DNA from: DYIU01 sp038326775
Lineage (GTDB): Bacteria; Actinomycetota; Geothermincolia; Fen-727; Anoxymicrobiaceae
Direction: 5' to 3'
Assembly (NCBI GenBank): GCA_038326775.1
Contig: JBBQKJ010000002.1
Span: 68,016-132,015, forward strand
DNA length: 64,000 nucleotides
Positions 36,400 through 46,224 of the stretch are shown here, in pieces (position 1 is the first letter of the stretch; each line of letters opens with the position of its first letter). Position numbers and translations under genes: made by a program. A model generated the notes under the pieces. It was not told the origin of the DNA and made no database searches. It saw only the letters and a list, made by a program, of their open reading frames with translations.

Positions 36400-37464
36400 T
36401 CAGGCGCGCAGCGAAAAGGTCAGGTCGCCGTCTTCGGCCAGCGACCAGTCGAGCCCGGCTGTCGAACCGGTCATGAACTCGAAGAGGGCCGCGGCGGTGC
36501 CCAACAGCACCAGGGGAACGGCGGGGTTCTCGATGCGGGCGGTATATCCGCCCTCCACCGTCTCCATCGAGACCAGGTTGCCCATGCCCTGCATCGCGAG
36601 CCAACCCTTCAGCCAACCCTTCAGGTCCGCGCCACCCATCGCTTTGCTTTGCTTGCCCATCCTGCTTGCGACATGCATACGCTGGGCCTCGATGATGGCC
36701 TCGGGAATCGACTCGCCCAGCTCTCGCTCCAGCTCGTCAAAGACCGCCTGCAGGCCGGCCGGGCCGAAGACGGCGTAGCGGATGCCGGTTGCTTCGTGGA
36801 TGATGGTCCCGGCGCTGGTGTCCCATTTGAACTGGGATATTTCGAGCGGTACGCTGCAGCGGGGGCAGAGATCGTAGAAGATATTGCCGGGCTTGCGGGG
36901 CGGCGCCTTCGGCATCAGGCGGCCCTGGAGCTCGGGCGCGTGAGGCTCGTGGTGTGTCGTGACAAGGAAGGTGTTCGGCTCGGTCTCTTCAAAGGAGATC
37001 CTGGCCTCCTGCTTTCGGATCGCCTCGGTTGCGCCCCTCATGTCGCCGCAGAAGAGCTTGAGCGAGTACGGGTTCCGTATCTGGTTCTTCATTACCATTT
37101 CTTTCCAGTTGACCTCGACGGTCTCGATGTCGCCGTAGCCCATCACCCTGCCCTGGTTCACCACCTTGCTCACTATCCGTTCCAGGCCCACCAGGCGGGC
37201 GGCGGTGCCCCTGAAACCCCGCAGCAGGTGGGAGATGTAGGCCGCGGTCGCCCTGGCCTTGCTTTCGACGACTATCTTCTCGATGGGAATGCCGATGAGT
37301 TGTTCTATGTTAGTGAAGAGGGCTTCGATTCCTTCGGAGTCGAAGAATATCATCCGGTGGTCCCGGTCCCGTCTCTGGGAGATCGTGCCATCGGAGTTCC
37401 AGATGTGGTCCTTGCCCATGCGGAGCGGGACTCCGCAGGTCTTGCATTGCTTGAAAGCCGCCAT
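36400..37464 (-). CDS. Zinc-ribbon protein with two V4R-like modules (copy B)
   Basis: This 354-residue protein has the same layout as the product of 28061-29140: CxxC at Cys7/Cys10 and Cys200/Cys203, each followed by a W-x(1-2)-(S/T)DGTI or WDTSAGTI turn, and closings NPYSLKLFCGDMRG and NPAVPLVLLGTAAA. The second halves align as CPRCSVPLEISQFKWD against CSRCGVPLEMTRTVSWD. Overall identity is low but the spacing is shared. The start is ATG 37464 (GAGGAAC upstream); the frame extends to 37536. Function unknown. Confidence 0.72.
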   Translation of the reverse strand: MAAFKQCKTCGVPLRMGKDHIWNSDGTISQRRDRDHRMIFFDSEGIEALFTNIEQLIGIPIEKIVVESKARATAAYISHLLRGFRGTAARLVGLERIVSKVVNQGRVMGYGDIETVEVNWKEMVMKNQIRNPYSLKLFCGDMRGATEAIRKQEARISFEETEPNTFLVTTHHEPHAPELQGRLMPKAPPRKPGNIFYDLCPRCSVPLEISQFKWDTSAGTIIHEATGIRYAVFGPAGLQAVFDELERELGESIPEAIIEAQRMHVASRMGKQSKAMGGADLKGWLKGWLAMQGMGNLVSMETVEGGYTARIENPAVPLVLLGTAAALFEFMTGSTAGLDWSLAEDGDLTFSLRA

Positions 37465-37596
37465 TTGTTCACCGTTCCTCGTTGCCGTCACAGCTGGATT
37501 ATATTGGCTGGAAAGCGTACAGTCAAAACGCGCCATTGCGGTGCGTCGCGGCCGCCGGATATCATGTCTGTTTGGCGCTTGTGCCGCGGAGGTGAG

Positions 37597-38112
37597 GTGG
37601 AGAAGGCGCGGGATGCTCGAGACGGGAAGGCCCGGTCGAAAATGCCCTCAGAAGAGAGAAAGCCAAAGACCTTCGAGCTTGCGGAAAAGCTGCTCGAAGC
37701 GTTTGTGGATGCCTACCCGGACATGCCTGCCAGCGATGCCCGGCACGCGGCCAGGAACCTCACCCAGGTGCTGGCCGGGGTAATCGACATAGGAGAAAAG
37801 GCGGGCGGCGAAGGAGATATGACCCACATGGACGCGGCCAATGCGTTCGCGTACTGGTGTGTGACAGGCACCTATCTCGAGGAGATCCATAATGGCAGGC
37901 GGGACAGTGGGCTCGCGGACCCCTCCTCGCCTCACCTCACTGACGAGGAGATGCGGAAGTTGACGGGGCAATTCGCGATGAGGGCGGCCGACATGATGTT
38001 ATGCTTCGAGGTTCTCAGCGGTTATCCCGAGATGCGCAAGGCCTTCATTACTGGCACTATCGCGCTTGGAATCTCTGATTGGGAGAGGAACCGGGGGAAG
38101 CTAAGTTCCTGA
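37597..38112 (+). CDS. Hypothetical protein
   Basis: This 171-residue protein is divergently oriented to the zinc-ribbon gene. It is predicted soluble and helical: KTFELAEKLLEAFVDAYPDM, ARNLTQVLAGVIDIGEKAGG, ANAFAYWCVTGTYLEEIHN and a hydrophobic end AFITGTIALGISDWERN. No recognised domain. GTG 37597 follows GGAGG. The upstream part of the same frame (from 35941) is antisense to other genes and is not counted. Confidence 0.6.
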   Translation: MEKARDARDGKARSKMPSEERKPKTFELAEKLLEAFVDAYPDMPASDARHAARNLTQVLAGVIDIGEKAGGEGDMTHMDAANAFAYWCVTGTYLEEIHNGRRDSGLADPSSPHLTDEEMRKLTGQFAMRAADMMLCFEVLSGYPEMRKAFITGTIALGISDWERNRGKLSS

Positions 38113-38268
38113 CCGGAGCACCGCGAAGACCCGTGTAAACCCGCGCGAAGCCCGCGAGCGAGAGCCCCAGCCCCCGGTGGCCCCGCCCGCCTGAGATGAT
38201 CGATATGCAAGCTGCAAGGCCTGGGCGCCCGGCGCCGAGGCCCGCTCGGCGTTTGACCAGGACGGGTT

Positions 38269-41200
38269 ATGATGGCGGACATCACGGCAATCGTGCTCGA
38301 GAGGGTGCTAGGCTCGACACAGGCGGAGGATGCCGTCGAGCAGTCGAACCGCGAGCGCGGGCGCATCTTCACGCCTGAGTCCCTGGTTCCCATCCTGGTG
38401 GCGGCCCTCTACAGGCTGCGCGGCGGCCCGATCGTGGTTGCCGCGTCCGTGGAGGCCGGCGCGCTGGCCTCCGACATCAACTGCTTCATCCCCGGCGAGG
38501 TTTTCCACCTTCCCGGCGCAGGCCCCGCGGGGGACTGGTTCAGGCCTTACGAGGAAGCGGTCGGACAGCGCCTTAAGGCGGCGCGTGCCCTCCAGGCCGG
38601 CAAGGTCGCGGTCGTGGGCGTCGAGGCCCTGGTGTCGGGGATGCCGTGCGAGCTGCCGCGCAGCTGGCCGCTGCTGATAGAGGTCGCCGGGGAGATTGAC
38701 CTCGAGGAGACGATGCGGTCTCTTGTGGAGGGCGGGTACAAGCGGGAGTACAGCGTCGAGGGCTGGGGGAGGTTCGCCCTCCGGGGAGGGATCCTGGACA
38801 TATTCCCCTCCACAGCCGAGCGGCCGGTACGGGTCGAGCTCGAGGGCGACCGGGTCGAGTCGCTCCGGGAGTTCAACGTGGTCACCCAGAGGTCGTCTAC
38901 ACTTCTCGAGCGGGTCGAGGTCTTCCCCGCCTCGGACCCGTCGGGGGACGAGGGGCCGGGCAGGCTCGAGGGCGCCACGGTGGTGGCTTTGAACCCGGGC
39001 CTGCTCGAGGCGAAGGCCACGGAGTTCCTCACCGAGGCGGGCCTGGAGCAGACGGAGGGCAGTGTCTTCGAGCGGTGGGGCGCCCCGCTGGCGGTGGACA
39101 CGCTTGGAAGAGACGCGGGAGTGAACACCGGCGCGGTCTTCCCGGGCGAGGTCGCCCGCGAGTTCAGGGGTGACCTTCACGAGGCCGTGGCGGCCTGGCG
39201 CAAGCTCTCATCCGGCGGCACTGACGTGTTTCTCTTGCTGGACGGCGAAGGACAGGTCGAGCGGGCCGGGGAGCTCTGGCAAGAAGGCGGCGGGCGAGCA
39301 GACGAGCCACGGATGGGCGTGGGCGCCCTTCGCCGGGGATTCAGCATACCGGCCCTGAAGCTCGCGCTCTTTACCTCGGCCGACCTGGTGGGAAGGCGCA
39401 AGCGGCCGCGGGCCTCCAGAAAGGTCTCCAGCGGCACCCCGGTCTCCAGCTACGCGGAGCTCGAGGTAGACGGCTACGCGGTGCACCTGGAGCAGGGCAT
39501 AGGCATCTACCGGGGGCTGGTCCGGCAGGAGGCGCTGGGGGTAACGCGCGAGTACCTGCTCATAGAGTACGCGGGGCGCGACAGGCTGTACGTCCCGACC
39601 TCGCAGCTCAACAACGTCCAGCGATACGTGGGATTGGAGAACCCACGCGTCCACAAGCTCAGGGGCAGGGAATGGTCCAGCTCCAGGAAGGCGGCGCGCC
39701 GCTCCGCGGAGAAGACCGCGCGGGAGCTCCTCGGGCTGTACCTCGAGAGAAAGAGCCGGCCAGGGTTCTCTTTCTCGCCCGACGGCCCCTGGCAGAGGGA
39801 GCTCGAGAGCTCCTTCCCCTTCGACGACACGCCCGACCAGGGTCGCGCGGTGGGCGAGGTGAAGAAGGACATGGAGTCGGTGAGGGTGATGGACCGGCTG
39901 ATATGCGGCGACGTCGGCTACGGGAAGACGGAGGTCGCGATAAGGGCCGCCATGAAGGCTGTGCTGGACTCCAGGCAGGTGGCGGTGCTGGTTCCCACCA
40001 CTGTGCTCGCCCGGCAGCACTACGAGACGTTCTCCGAGCGGATGGCGCCGTTCCCGGTCAAGGTTGAAATGCTGTCGAGGTTTCTCGGAAAAGCAGAGCA
40101 GGCACGGGTTGCCGGGTCGCTCAGGAGCGGCGAGACTGACGTGGTCATCGGTACCCACCGCATGCTGCAGGACGACATCGCTTTCAAGGAGCTGGGCCTG
40201 CTCGTGGTGGACGAGGAGCAGAGGTTCGGTGTCGAGCAGAAAGAGGGGCTGCGGCGTCTGGCCAGGAATGTGGACACACTGACGCTTACCGCCACGCCCA
40301 TACCGCGCACCCTGCAGATGTCCGTGTCCGGGGTGAGGGACATAAGCATCATCGACACGCCCCCCGAGGACCGGCACCCGGTGTCGACCTACGTCGGAGA
40401 GCTCGACATGGGCCTTGTGCGTCACGCCGTCAACTACGAGGCCGCGCGCGGCGGCCAGGTTTTCTACGTGCATAACAGGATAGCCAGCATCAAACGGGTA
40501 GCCGACCGGCTCGCCGCGGCGTTTCCCGACCTTTCGATAGCCGTGGCGCACGGGCGCATGGACGAGGACGACCTCGAGCAGGTCATGCTGGAGTTCGCGG
40601 ACGGGGAGCACGGTGTCCTGGTCTGCACCACCATAATCGAGTCCGGGCTGGACCTGCCCAACGTGAACACGCTGATCGTTGACAGGGCCGACCGCCTGGG
40701 CCTCGCGCAGCTCTACCAGATCCGGGGGCGGGTGGGGCGGTCCGGCAAGCGGGCCTACGCCTATCTATTCTACCCGCGACGCGAGGTCCTGACCGAGACC
40801 GCGGTCGCCCGTCTTTCCACCATCAGCGAGATGACCCCGCTCGGCTCGGGCATGAGGATAGCCATGCGCGACCTTGAGATCCGCGGCGCCGGGAACCTGC
40901 TGGGAGCCGAACAGAGCGGCCAGATAGAGGCGGTTGGATTCGAAATGTACTGCGAGCTACTCAAGGAGGCGGTGGAGGTCCTCAAAGGGGAGGCTCCCGC
41001 GCCCGGTAGGGAGGCCACCGTCGAACTACCGGTTGACGCCTATATACCGGAGGAGTACGTGTCCGACCAGGAGACCAGGGTCGAGGAGTACCGCCGCTTG
41101 ATAGTGGCCGGCAGGACCGGAGCGATCGACGAGTTCGCCGCCGAGCTCTCCGACCGCTTCGGGGAACCCCCGGTGCAGGTCAGGCAGCTGCTGGAGGTGG

Positions 41201-41478
41201 AGCGCCTCAGGGCGAGATCCTCACGCGCCGGCCTGGAGTCCGTCACCGCGCGTGGAGGCGAACTGCAGCTCAAGTCGTTCGCGGGCGAGGAAGGTGCGCT
41301 TGCCCGCGCCGCGGCGTGCGTCGCGAAGCACGATTTTTGCGAGCACAAGGGGCTTTATGCCGACGAGGAGTCGAGAACGCTATACTTAAAGTTGAGATTC
41401 GGGGAAGTAAACAACAGGCAAGAACTGTTGTTAAAGTGGCTAAATTCAATTATTGATGATATACTCGAAGATGAATAG
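38269..41478 (+). CDS. mfd: Transcription-repair coupling factor Mfd
   Basis: Mfd displaces RNA polymerase stalled at DNA damage and recruits UvrA. The 1,069 residues show the UvrB-like N-terminus (1-380), the RNA-polymerase-interaction domain (about 392-455, DGYAVHLEQGIGIYRGL...), the translocase core with Walker A CGDVGYGKTEVAIRAA (about 545), the DEEQ box LVVDEEQRFG (about 645) and QIRGRVGRSG, and the C-terminal TRCF domain (about 910-1020). ATG 38269 is the start. It precedes the parvulin lipoprotein gene. Confidence 0.97.
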   Translation: MMADITAIVLERVLGSTQAEDAVEQSNRERGRIFTPESLVPILVAALYRLRGGPIVVAASVEAGALASDINCFIPGEVFHLPGAGPAGDWFRPYEEAVGQRLKAARALQAGKVAVVGVEALVSGMPCELPRSWPLLIEVAGEIDLEETMRSLVEGGYKREYSVEGWGRFALRGGILDIFPSTAERPVRVELEGDRVESLREFNVVTQRSSTLLERVEVFPASDPSGDEGPGRLEGATVVALNPGLLEAKATEFLTEAGLEQTEGSVFERWGAPLAVDTLGRDAGVNTGAVFPGEVAREFRGDLHEAVAAWRKLSSGGTDVFLLLDGEGQVERAGELWQEGGGRADEPRMGVGALRRGFSIPALKLALFTSADLVGRRKRPRASRKVSSGTPVSSYAELEVDGYAVHLEQGIGIYRGLVRQEALGVTREYLLIEYAGRDRLYVPTSQLNNVQRYVGLENPRVHKLRGREWSSSRKAARRSAEKTARELLGLYLERKSRPGFSFSPDGPWQRELESSFPFDDTPDQGRAVGEVKKDMESVRVMDRLICGDVGYGKTEVAIRAAMKAVLDSRQVAVLVPTTVLARQHYETFSERMAPFPVKVEMLSRFLGKAEQARVAGSLRSGETDVVIGTHRMLQDDIAFKELGLLVVDEEQRFGVEQKEGLRRLARNVDTLTLTATPIPRTLQMSVSGVRDISIIDTPPEDRHPVSTYVGELDMGLVRHAVNYEAARGGQVFYVHNRIASIKRVADRLAAAFPDLSIAVAHGRMDEDDLEQVMLEFADGEHGVLVCTTIIESGLDLPNVNTLIVDRADRLGLAQLYQIRGRVGRSGKRAYAYLFYPRREVLTETAVARLSTISEMTPLGSGMRIAMRDLEIRGAGNLLGAEQSGQIEAVGFEMYCELLKEAVEVLKGEAPAPGREATVELPVDAYIPEEYVSDQETRVEEYRRLIVAGRTGAIDEFAAELSDRFGEPPVQVRQLLEVERLRARSSRAGLESVTARGGELQLKSFAGEEGALARAAACVAKHDFCEHKGLYADEESRTLYLKLRFGEVNNRQELLLKWLNSIIDDILEDE

Positions 41479-41483
41479 CCCTG

Positions 41484-42545
41484 TTGAGGGAGGCGGAGGT
41501 CTCGTTAGAGGGCTTGAACAAGGGATGGAAGGCCCACGTATTGAGCACCGGCAAGACAAGCAGTTCAAAGGCCGGTCGGGGGTCGCAGTTCGCGGCGCTC
41601 TTTGTTCTGCTGTACCTGCTGCTTGCTCTCGGGGGGTGCGCCTCATCCTCGGCCATCACGGTAAACGGCAGGAGAATACCCTCCTCGGAGTTCGAGTTAG
41701 AGGTTGGCCGCAGGCTCGCCGTAATCAAGAAGAGCAACCCCATCGAGCTCAAGGGAGATAAGGGCGAGAGGGTCACCGCGGAGACAAAGAGGCAGGTTGC
41801 GACCGAGCTCGTCAGGGCGGTCCTCGTGAGAGAGGAAGCCAGGAAGCTCGGGGTCAAGCTACCTGCGGACGAGATAAACAGAAGGCTCGCGGAGGAGCGG
41901 GGCCGCGTGGGCGAAGAGCAGTTCGCCAAGAACCTGAAGGCCCAGGGCCAGAACATCGAGCAGTTCAAGAGGAGACTCGAGGAGCAGGCGCTTGTGGACC
42001 GGCTCGGCGCGAAGGTGAGCGAGAAGGTGTCGGTCACGGGCGATGAGGCAGAGTCGTTCTACCTCACGAACAAAGAGCTTTTCAGCCAGACACTCATGGT
42101 GCGCGTCGCGCACATACTTCTGGAAAACGAGAGCCAGGCGGACATGATCGCCGCCGAGGCAAAGCGCGGCGAAGACTTCGCCAGGCTCGCCGGGGCTTTT
42201 TCAAAGGACACGGCGACCAGGGGCAACGGCGGCGACCTCGGTTGGATAGAACCGGGGACAAGGGAGCCGGCTTTCGAGGAGGTGGTTTTCTCTCTTAAGC
42301 CGGGGCAGGTGAGCGGGGTGGTCAGGGCGAGCGACGGCTTCCAGGTGATGAAAGTGCTGGACCGCCGCGAGGCCAGCACGCCGCCGTTCTCCGAGGTGAG
42401 GGGCGAGGCGATAAAGACGCTGACCAACCGCAAGAAGGACGAGGTTTTCTCCGACTGGCTGCGGACCGTTTATGCAAACGCGCGCGTCGAGGCGGGAAGT
42501 ACGGGCAAATGGGACCCCAGGCTCGGAATGGTGGTCCAGCGGTAG
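41484..42545 (+). CDS. Parvulin-type peptidyl-prolyl isomerase lipoprotein (PrsA/SurA-like)
   Basis: This extracytoplasmic foldase helps fold secreted proteins. After a signal peptide (FAALFVLLYLLLALGGC, lipobox LALGGC), residues about 55-180 form the SurA/PrsA-type chaperone helices. A single PpiC/parvulin domain follows (about 195-300): LMVRVAHILLENES and FSKDTATRGNGGDLGWI. The frame opens at TTG 41484, only 5 bp after mfd. TTG 41514 or 41541 may be the real start, since the ribosome-binding site is unclear. Confidence 0.88.
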   Translation: MREAEVSLEGLNKGWKAHVLSTGKTSSSKAGRGSQFAALFVLLYLLLALGGCASSSAITVNGRRIPSSEFELEVGRRLAVIKKSNPIELKGDKGERVTAETKRQVATELVRAVLVREEARKLGVKLPADEINRRLAEERGRVGEEQFAKNLKAQGQNIEQFKRRLEEQALVDRLGAKVSEKVSVTGDEAESFYLTNKELFSQTLMVRVAHILLENESQADMIAAEAKRGEDFARLAGAFSKDTATRGNGGDLGWIEPGTREPAFEEVVFSLKPGQVSGVVRASDGFQVMKVLDRREASTPPFSEVRGEAIKTLTNRKKDEVFSDWLRTVYANARVEAGSTGKWDPRLGMVVQR

Positions 42546-42578
42546 CGCCACGGACAGTAGCGGAAGGTGAGAGCCCAC

Positions 42579-43394
42579 TTGGATGAAGAAAAAGTAACTG
42601 GTGATAAGGCGAGGGTTCCAGCGGGCCTCGGTCATAAGTTCGAGCGGCTCGCGTCGGTCATGGCGCGCCTGAGGTCTCCGGACGGCTGCCCCTGGGACCT
42701 GCAGCAGACACCCGGAACACTTGCCGGGCACCTGCTCGAAGAAGCTTACGAGTCGGTGGACGCCATCGACTCGGGCGATTGGAAGCACCTGGCAGAGGAG
42801 CTGGGCGACCTGCTTCTCCAGGTTGTCTTTCAGTCGCGCATCGCCGAGGAGCACGGCCGCTTCGATCTGTCGGAGGTTGTCGATGGTATCACGGAGAAGC
42901 TCCATCGGCGCCACCCCCACATCTTCGGGACCGCGGATGCGGAGACCGCCGAACAGGTGTCGGTTAACTGGGAGCGAATCAAGCGGGAGGAAGAGGGCAA
43001 GGAGTCCGGAGTTCGGATGCCCCCGGGGCTGCCGGCGATGATGGCGTCGCGAAAGATACAGAACGAGGCAGCCCGCGACGGCTTCGACTGGGAGGACGCA
43101 GGCGGCGTCCTCGATAAGCTCGATGAGGAGACGCGGGAGCTGAGGGAGGCGCTGGACGGCCCCGTCGAGCGGGTTGACCAGGAGATGGGCGACGTCCTGT
43201 TCACGGTGGTCAACCTGGCGAGGCACCTGGGGGTGGACCCGGAGCACGCCCTGCGGAGGACCGCCCTGGAGTTTGTCAGGCGCTACGCAATGATGGAGGA
43301 GGAAGCGGAGCGCCGGGGGGCGGCCCTCGGCTCGATGACGATTGAGGAGAAAGAGGCGCTGTGGCAGGCCGCGAAGCGGCGTGATGATGATTGA
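42579..43394 (+). CDS. mazG: Nucleoside triphosphate pyrophosphohydrolase MazG
   Basis: MazG hydrolyses NTPs and dNTPs (including damaged ones) to NMP and PPi. The 271 residues form two tandem all-helical domains. The first has MARLRSPDGCPWDLQQT, the metal-binding LLEEAYESVDAI and ELGDLLLQVVFQS; the second has LDEETRELREAL and EMGDVLFTVVNLARHLG. TTG 42579 has AGGTGAG seven bases upstream, so it is preferred to GTG 42567. Confidence 0.95.
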   Translation: MDEEKVTGDKARVPAGLGHKFERLASVMARLRSPDGCPWDLQQTPGTLAGHLLEEAYESVDAIDSGDWKHLAEELGDLLLQVVFQSRIAEEHGRFDLSEVVDGITEKLHRRHPHIFGTADAETAEQVSVNWERIKREEEGKESGVRMPPGLPAMMASRKIQNEAARDGFDWEDAGGVLDKLDEETRELREALDGPVERVDQEMGDVLFTVVNLARHLGVDPEHALRRTALEFVRRYAMMEEEAERRGAALGSMTIEEKEALWQAAKRRDDD

Positions 43395-43460
43395 CGAGCC
43401 CGGCCTCAGGAGCGGGTACGGGAGCGACTTGCGAAATCGAGGGAGTTCTAAGGAGGAGTC

Positions 43461-44750
43461 ATGAGCTCGATATCGGACCTGTTCGCCCGCGAGATCCTGG
43501 ACTCGCGGGGGAACCCCACAATAGAGGTGGACATCCTTCTGTCGACGGGCGCGTTCGGCAGGGCGGCTGTTCCCTCGGGCGCTTCCACGGGAACGCGCGA
43601 GGCGCTTGAACTGCGCGACGCGGACCCTTCGCGCTACATGGGCAAGGGCGTGCGCACGGCGGTCAAGAACGTGTGTGAGATCATCGGGCCCGAGCTGCTG
43701 GGCATGGACGCAGACGAGCAGGGCGACATTGACCGCGCCCTCATAAGCCTGGACGGCACACCAAACAAAGGCAATCTCGGGGCGAACGCCATCCTCGGCG
43801 TTTCGCTCGCGGTAGCGCGCGCCGCGGCGGTGGACCACAGCCTTCCTCTCTATCAGTACCTCGGGGGCATCGAGGCCAATGTCCTTCCAGCCCCGATGAT
43901 GAACGTCATAAACGGAGGCGCCCACGCCGCTAACAACATCGACTTGCAGGAGTTCATGATATTTCCGCTGGGCGCCAACAGCTTCTCCGAGGCGCTGCGA
44001 ATGTGCGCGGAGACTTACCACACACTGAAGAAGGTCCTTCAGTCGGCGGGGTACTCTACAGGGGTCGGGGACGAGGGCGGCTTCGCGCCCGACCTCGCGG
44101 GAAGCGAGGAGGCCCTGAAGGTGATGGTCGAGGCCATAGAGAAGGCCGGCTACGTGCCGGGGCGCGACATCTACCTCGCGCTCGACCCCGCGGCGAGCGA
44201 GTTATTCAAGGACGGTGCCTACGTCCTCGAGGGTGAAGGAAAGAGGCTGACCCCCGGCGAGATGGTCGAGTTCTACGCGGACCTGGTCGAACGTTATCCT
44301 ATCGCGAGCATAGAGGACGGGATGGCCGAGGAAGATTGGGACGGTTGGAAGGCGCTCACCGACCGGTTGGGCGGCAGGGTCCAGATCGTCGGTGACGATG
44401 TTTTTGTCACCAACAAGGAGATCCTCTCGAGGGGCATCGAGAGAGGCATCGCCAACTCGGTGCTGATCAAGCTCAACCAGATAGGGACGCTCAGCGAGAC
44501 GCTCGACACGATTGGACTGGCCCGGCAGGCCGGTTACAGCGCGGTGGTTTCACACCGCTCCGGCGAGACGGAGGACAGCACCATAGCCGACCTCGTGGTG
44601 GCGACCAGGCTCGGGCAGATAAAGACCGGTGCCCCATGCAGAAGCGAACGGGTGGCCAAGTACAACCAGCTTCTACGCATAGAGGAGAACCTGTGCGATG
44701 ACGCGAGGTACCTGGGTGCGGCGGCGCTGAGCGTCCGCCTCGGGGGGTAG
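43461..44750 (+). CDS. eno: Enolase
   Basis: Enolase interconverts 2-phosphoglycerate and phosphoenolpyruvate in glycolysis. The 429 residues have the substrate loop SGASTGTREALELRD, GDEGGFAPD, metal ligands (EDGMAEEDWDGW), the catalytic lysine in IKLNQIGTLSET and the signature SHRSGETEDSTIADLVV. ATG 43461 follows AAGGAGGA. It is directly upstream of pyk, which converts its product. Confidence 0.98.
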   Translation: MSSISDLFAREILDSRGNPTIEVDILLSTGAFGRAAVPSGASTGTREALELRDADPSRYMGKGVRTAVKNVCEIIGPELLGMDADEQGDIDRALISLDGTPNKGNLGANAILGVSLAVARAAAVDHSLPLYQYLGGIEANVLPAPMMNVINGGAHAANNIDLQEFMIFPLGANSFSEALRMCAETYHTLKKVLQSAGYSTGVGDEGGFAPDLAGSEEALKVMVEAIEKAGYVPGRDIYLALDPAASELFKDGAYVLEGEGKRLTPGEMVEFYADLVERYPIASIEDGMAEEDWDGWKALTDRLGGRVQIVGDDVFVTNKEILSRGIERGIANSVLIKLNQIGTLSETLDTIGLARQAGYSAVVSHRSGETEDSTIADLVVATRLGQIKTGAPCRSERVAKYNQLLRIEENLCDDARYLGAAALSVRLGG

Positions 44751-44757
44751 CAGCCTG

Positions 44758-46221
44758 TTGGATATAGAGGCCGTGGGATCGGGTGGCTGGGAGCCGCCCG
44801 CAGGAAAGTTGAAGACGAAGATAGTCTGCACGATGGGCCCGTCGTCGCGCAATGCCGAGATGCTGACCAAGATGGCCGCGGCCGGCATGGACGTAGCTCG
44901 CATCAACAGTGGCCACTGTGATGTGGATGAGGTGCGGGGGTACGTCGAGCTGGTGAGGAAGGCTGGGGAAGCGGCGGGGAAGCGCATTGGGGTGATGCTC
45001 GACCTCCAGGGCCCCAGGCTCAGGGTCGGGCCCATCCGGGGGGCGAGCGTCCAGCTGGTGAAGGGGCAGGATTTCACCATCTCCACCGTGCAGAGCCGCG
45101 GCGACGCCTCGCGGATATCGGTGGCATACGAGGGGCTTCCCCGAGACCTCGAGCCAGGGGACGCGGTCTTCATCGATGACGGCCTGATAAGGATGAAGGT
45201 CAGAGACGTGGCCGGGACTGAAATACGCTGCGAGGTTATCGAGGGCGGCACGCTGCTGCAGGGCAAGGGGATGAACTTCCCGGGCTCGGACTTGAAGCTC
45301 GAGTCTTTCACCGCGCGTGATCGCGCGTACCTGGAAGCAGGGCTCGCGACGGGCATCGACTGGGTCGCGCAGTCGTTCATCAGGACCGCCGCCGACGTCC
45401 GCGGCCTCACGGCCGCAATGGACGAGATCGGCTTGAGGGTCCCGGTCATGGCCAAGATCGAGAAGCCCGAGGCCCTGCGCAACATCGACGAGATCATCGA
45501 TGTGGCCGACGCTATCATGGTCGCCCGCGGCGACCTCGGCGTGGAGATGGAGGCTGAGGACGTACCGCTTGCGCAGAAGGAGTTGATAAAAAGGGCGGTG
45601 CGGGCGGCACGCCCGGTGCTGACGGCGACCCAGATGCTCGAGTCCATGGTGGACAACCCGCGCCCGACCAGGGCGGAGGCGAGTGACGTCGCGAACGCGA
45701 TACTGGACGGAACAGACGCGCTTATGCTCTCGGCGGAGACCGCCATCGGGAGCTACCCGGTGCGGGTGGTCGAGATGATGACGCGAATAGCGGCCAAGGC
45801 TGAGCGGGCTATCGACTACCCGCACATCCTCGAGGAGCGCGGAAGGTGGGCTCACCAGGGAGTCGCCGACGCCATCGGTTACGCGTCCTGCAAGATAGCG
45901 GCCGACCTCAAAGCAAGGGCGATCGTCACCCTGACCCGCTCCGGTTATACCGCGAGGCTGGTCGCGCGTTACCGGCCCGAAGCGCGGATAGTGGCGGTGA
46001 GCCCCGACGAAAAGGTCGTCGACACAATGTCGATGGTATGGGGTGTCAGCGGCCTGGTGGTCCCGGAGCGCGAAGATCTCCGGCAGTTGATAAAAGAAGC
46101 TTCAAGCGCCTGCGTGAGCGCCGGGTACGCCGCCAGTGGCGACGTCGTCGTGGTAACAGGCGGCTTCTTAGACGAGGAGCGCGGCAAGACGAACAGCGTT
46201 CACGTGCACACCGTGGAGTGA
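44758..46221 (+). CDS. pyk: Pyruvate kinase
   Basis: Pyruvate kinase makes pyruvate and ATP from PEP. The 487 residues have KIVCTMGPSSRN near the N-terminus, the catalytic MAKIEKPEALRNIDEI, MVARGDLGVEMEAEDVPL and SAETAIGSYPVRVVEMM. The C-terminal domain (about 350-487) is present. The usual ARLNFSHG motif reads ARINSGHC here, an uncommon change. TTG 44758 is used; GTG 44773 is possible. Confidence 0.96.
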   Translation: MDIEAVGSGGWEPPAGKLKTKIVCTMGPSSRNAEMLTKMAAAGMDVARINSGHCDVDEVRGYVELVRKAGEAAGKRIGVMLDLQGPRLRVGPIRGASVQLVKGQDFTISTVQSRGDASRISVAYEGLPRDLEPGDAVFIDDGLIRMKVRDVAGTEIRCEVIEGGTLLQGKGMNFPGSDLKLESFTARDRAYLEAGLATGIDWVAQSFIRTAADVRGLTAAMDEIGLRVPVMAKIEKPEALRNIDEIIDVADAIMVARGDLGVEMEAEDVPLAQKELIKRAVRAARPVLTATQMLESMVDNPRPTRAEASDVANAILDGTDALMLSAETAIGSYPVRVVEMMTRIAAKAERAIDYPHILEERGRWAHQGVADAIGYASCKIAADLKARAIVTLTRSGYTARLVARYRPEARIVAVSPDEKVVDTMSMVWGVSGLVVPEREDLRQLIKEASSACVSAGYAASGDVVVVTGGFLDEERGKTNSVHVHTVE

Positions 46222-46224
46222 CCT

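Noticed and set aside
35941..38112. A 723-codon open frame on the plus strand
   Set aside because: Most of it is antisense to the zinc-ribbon gene at 36400-37464 and out of frame with the lipoprotein. Only the last 171 codons (37597-38112) look real.
42201..44021. A 606-codon frame antisense to the parvulin, mazG and eno genes
   Set aside because: Shadow frame spanning three clear genes on the other strand.
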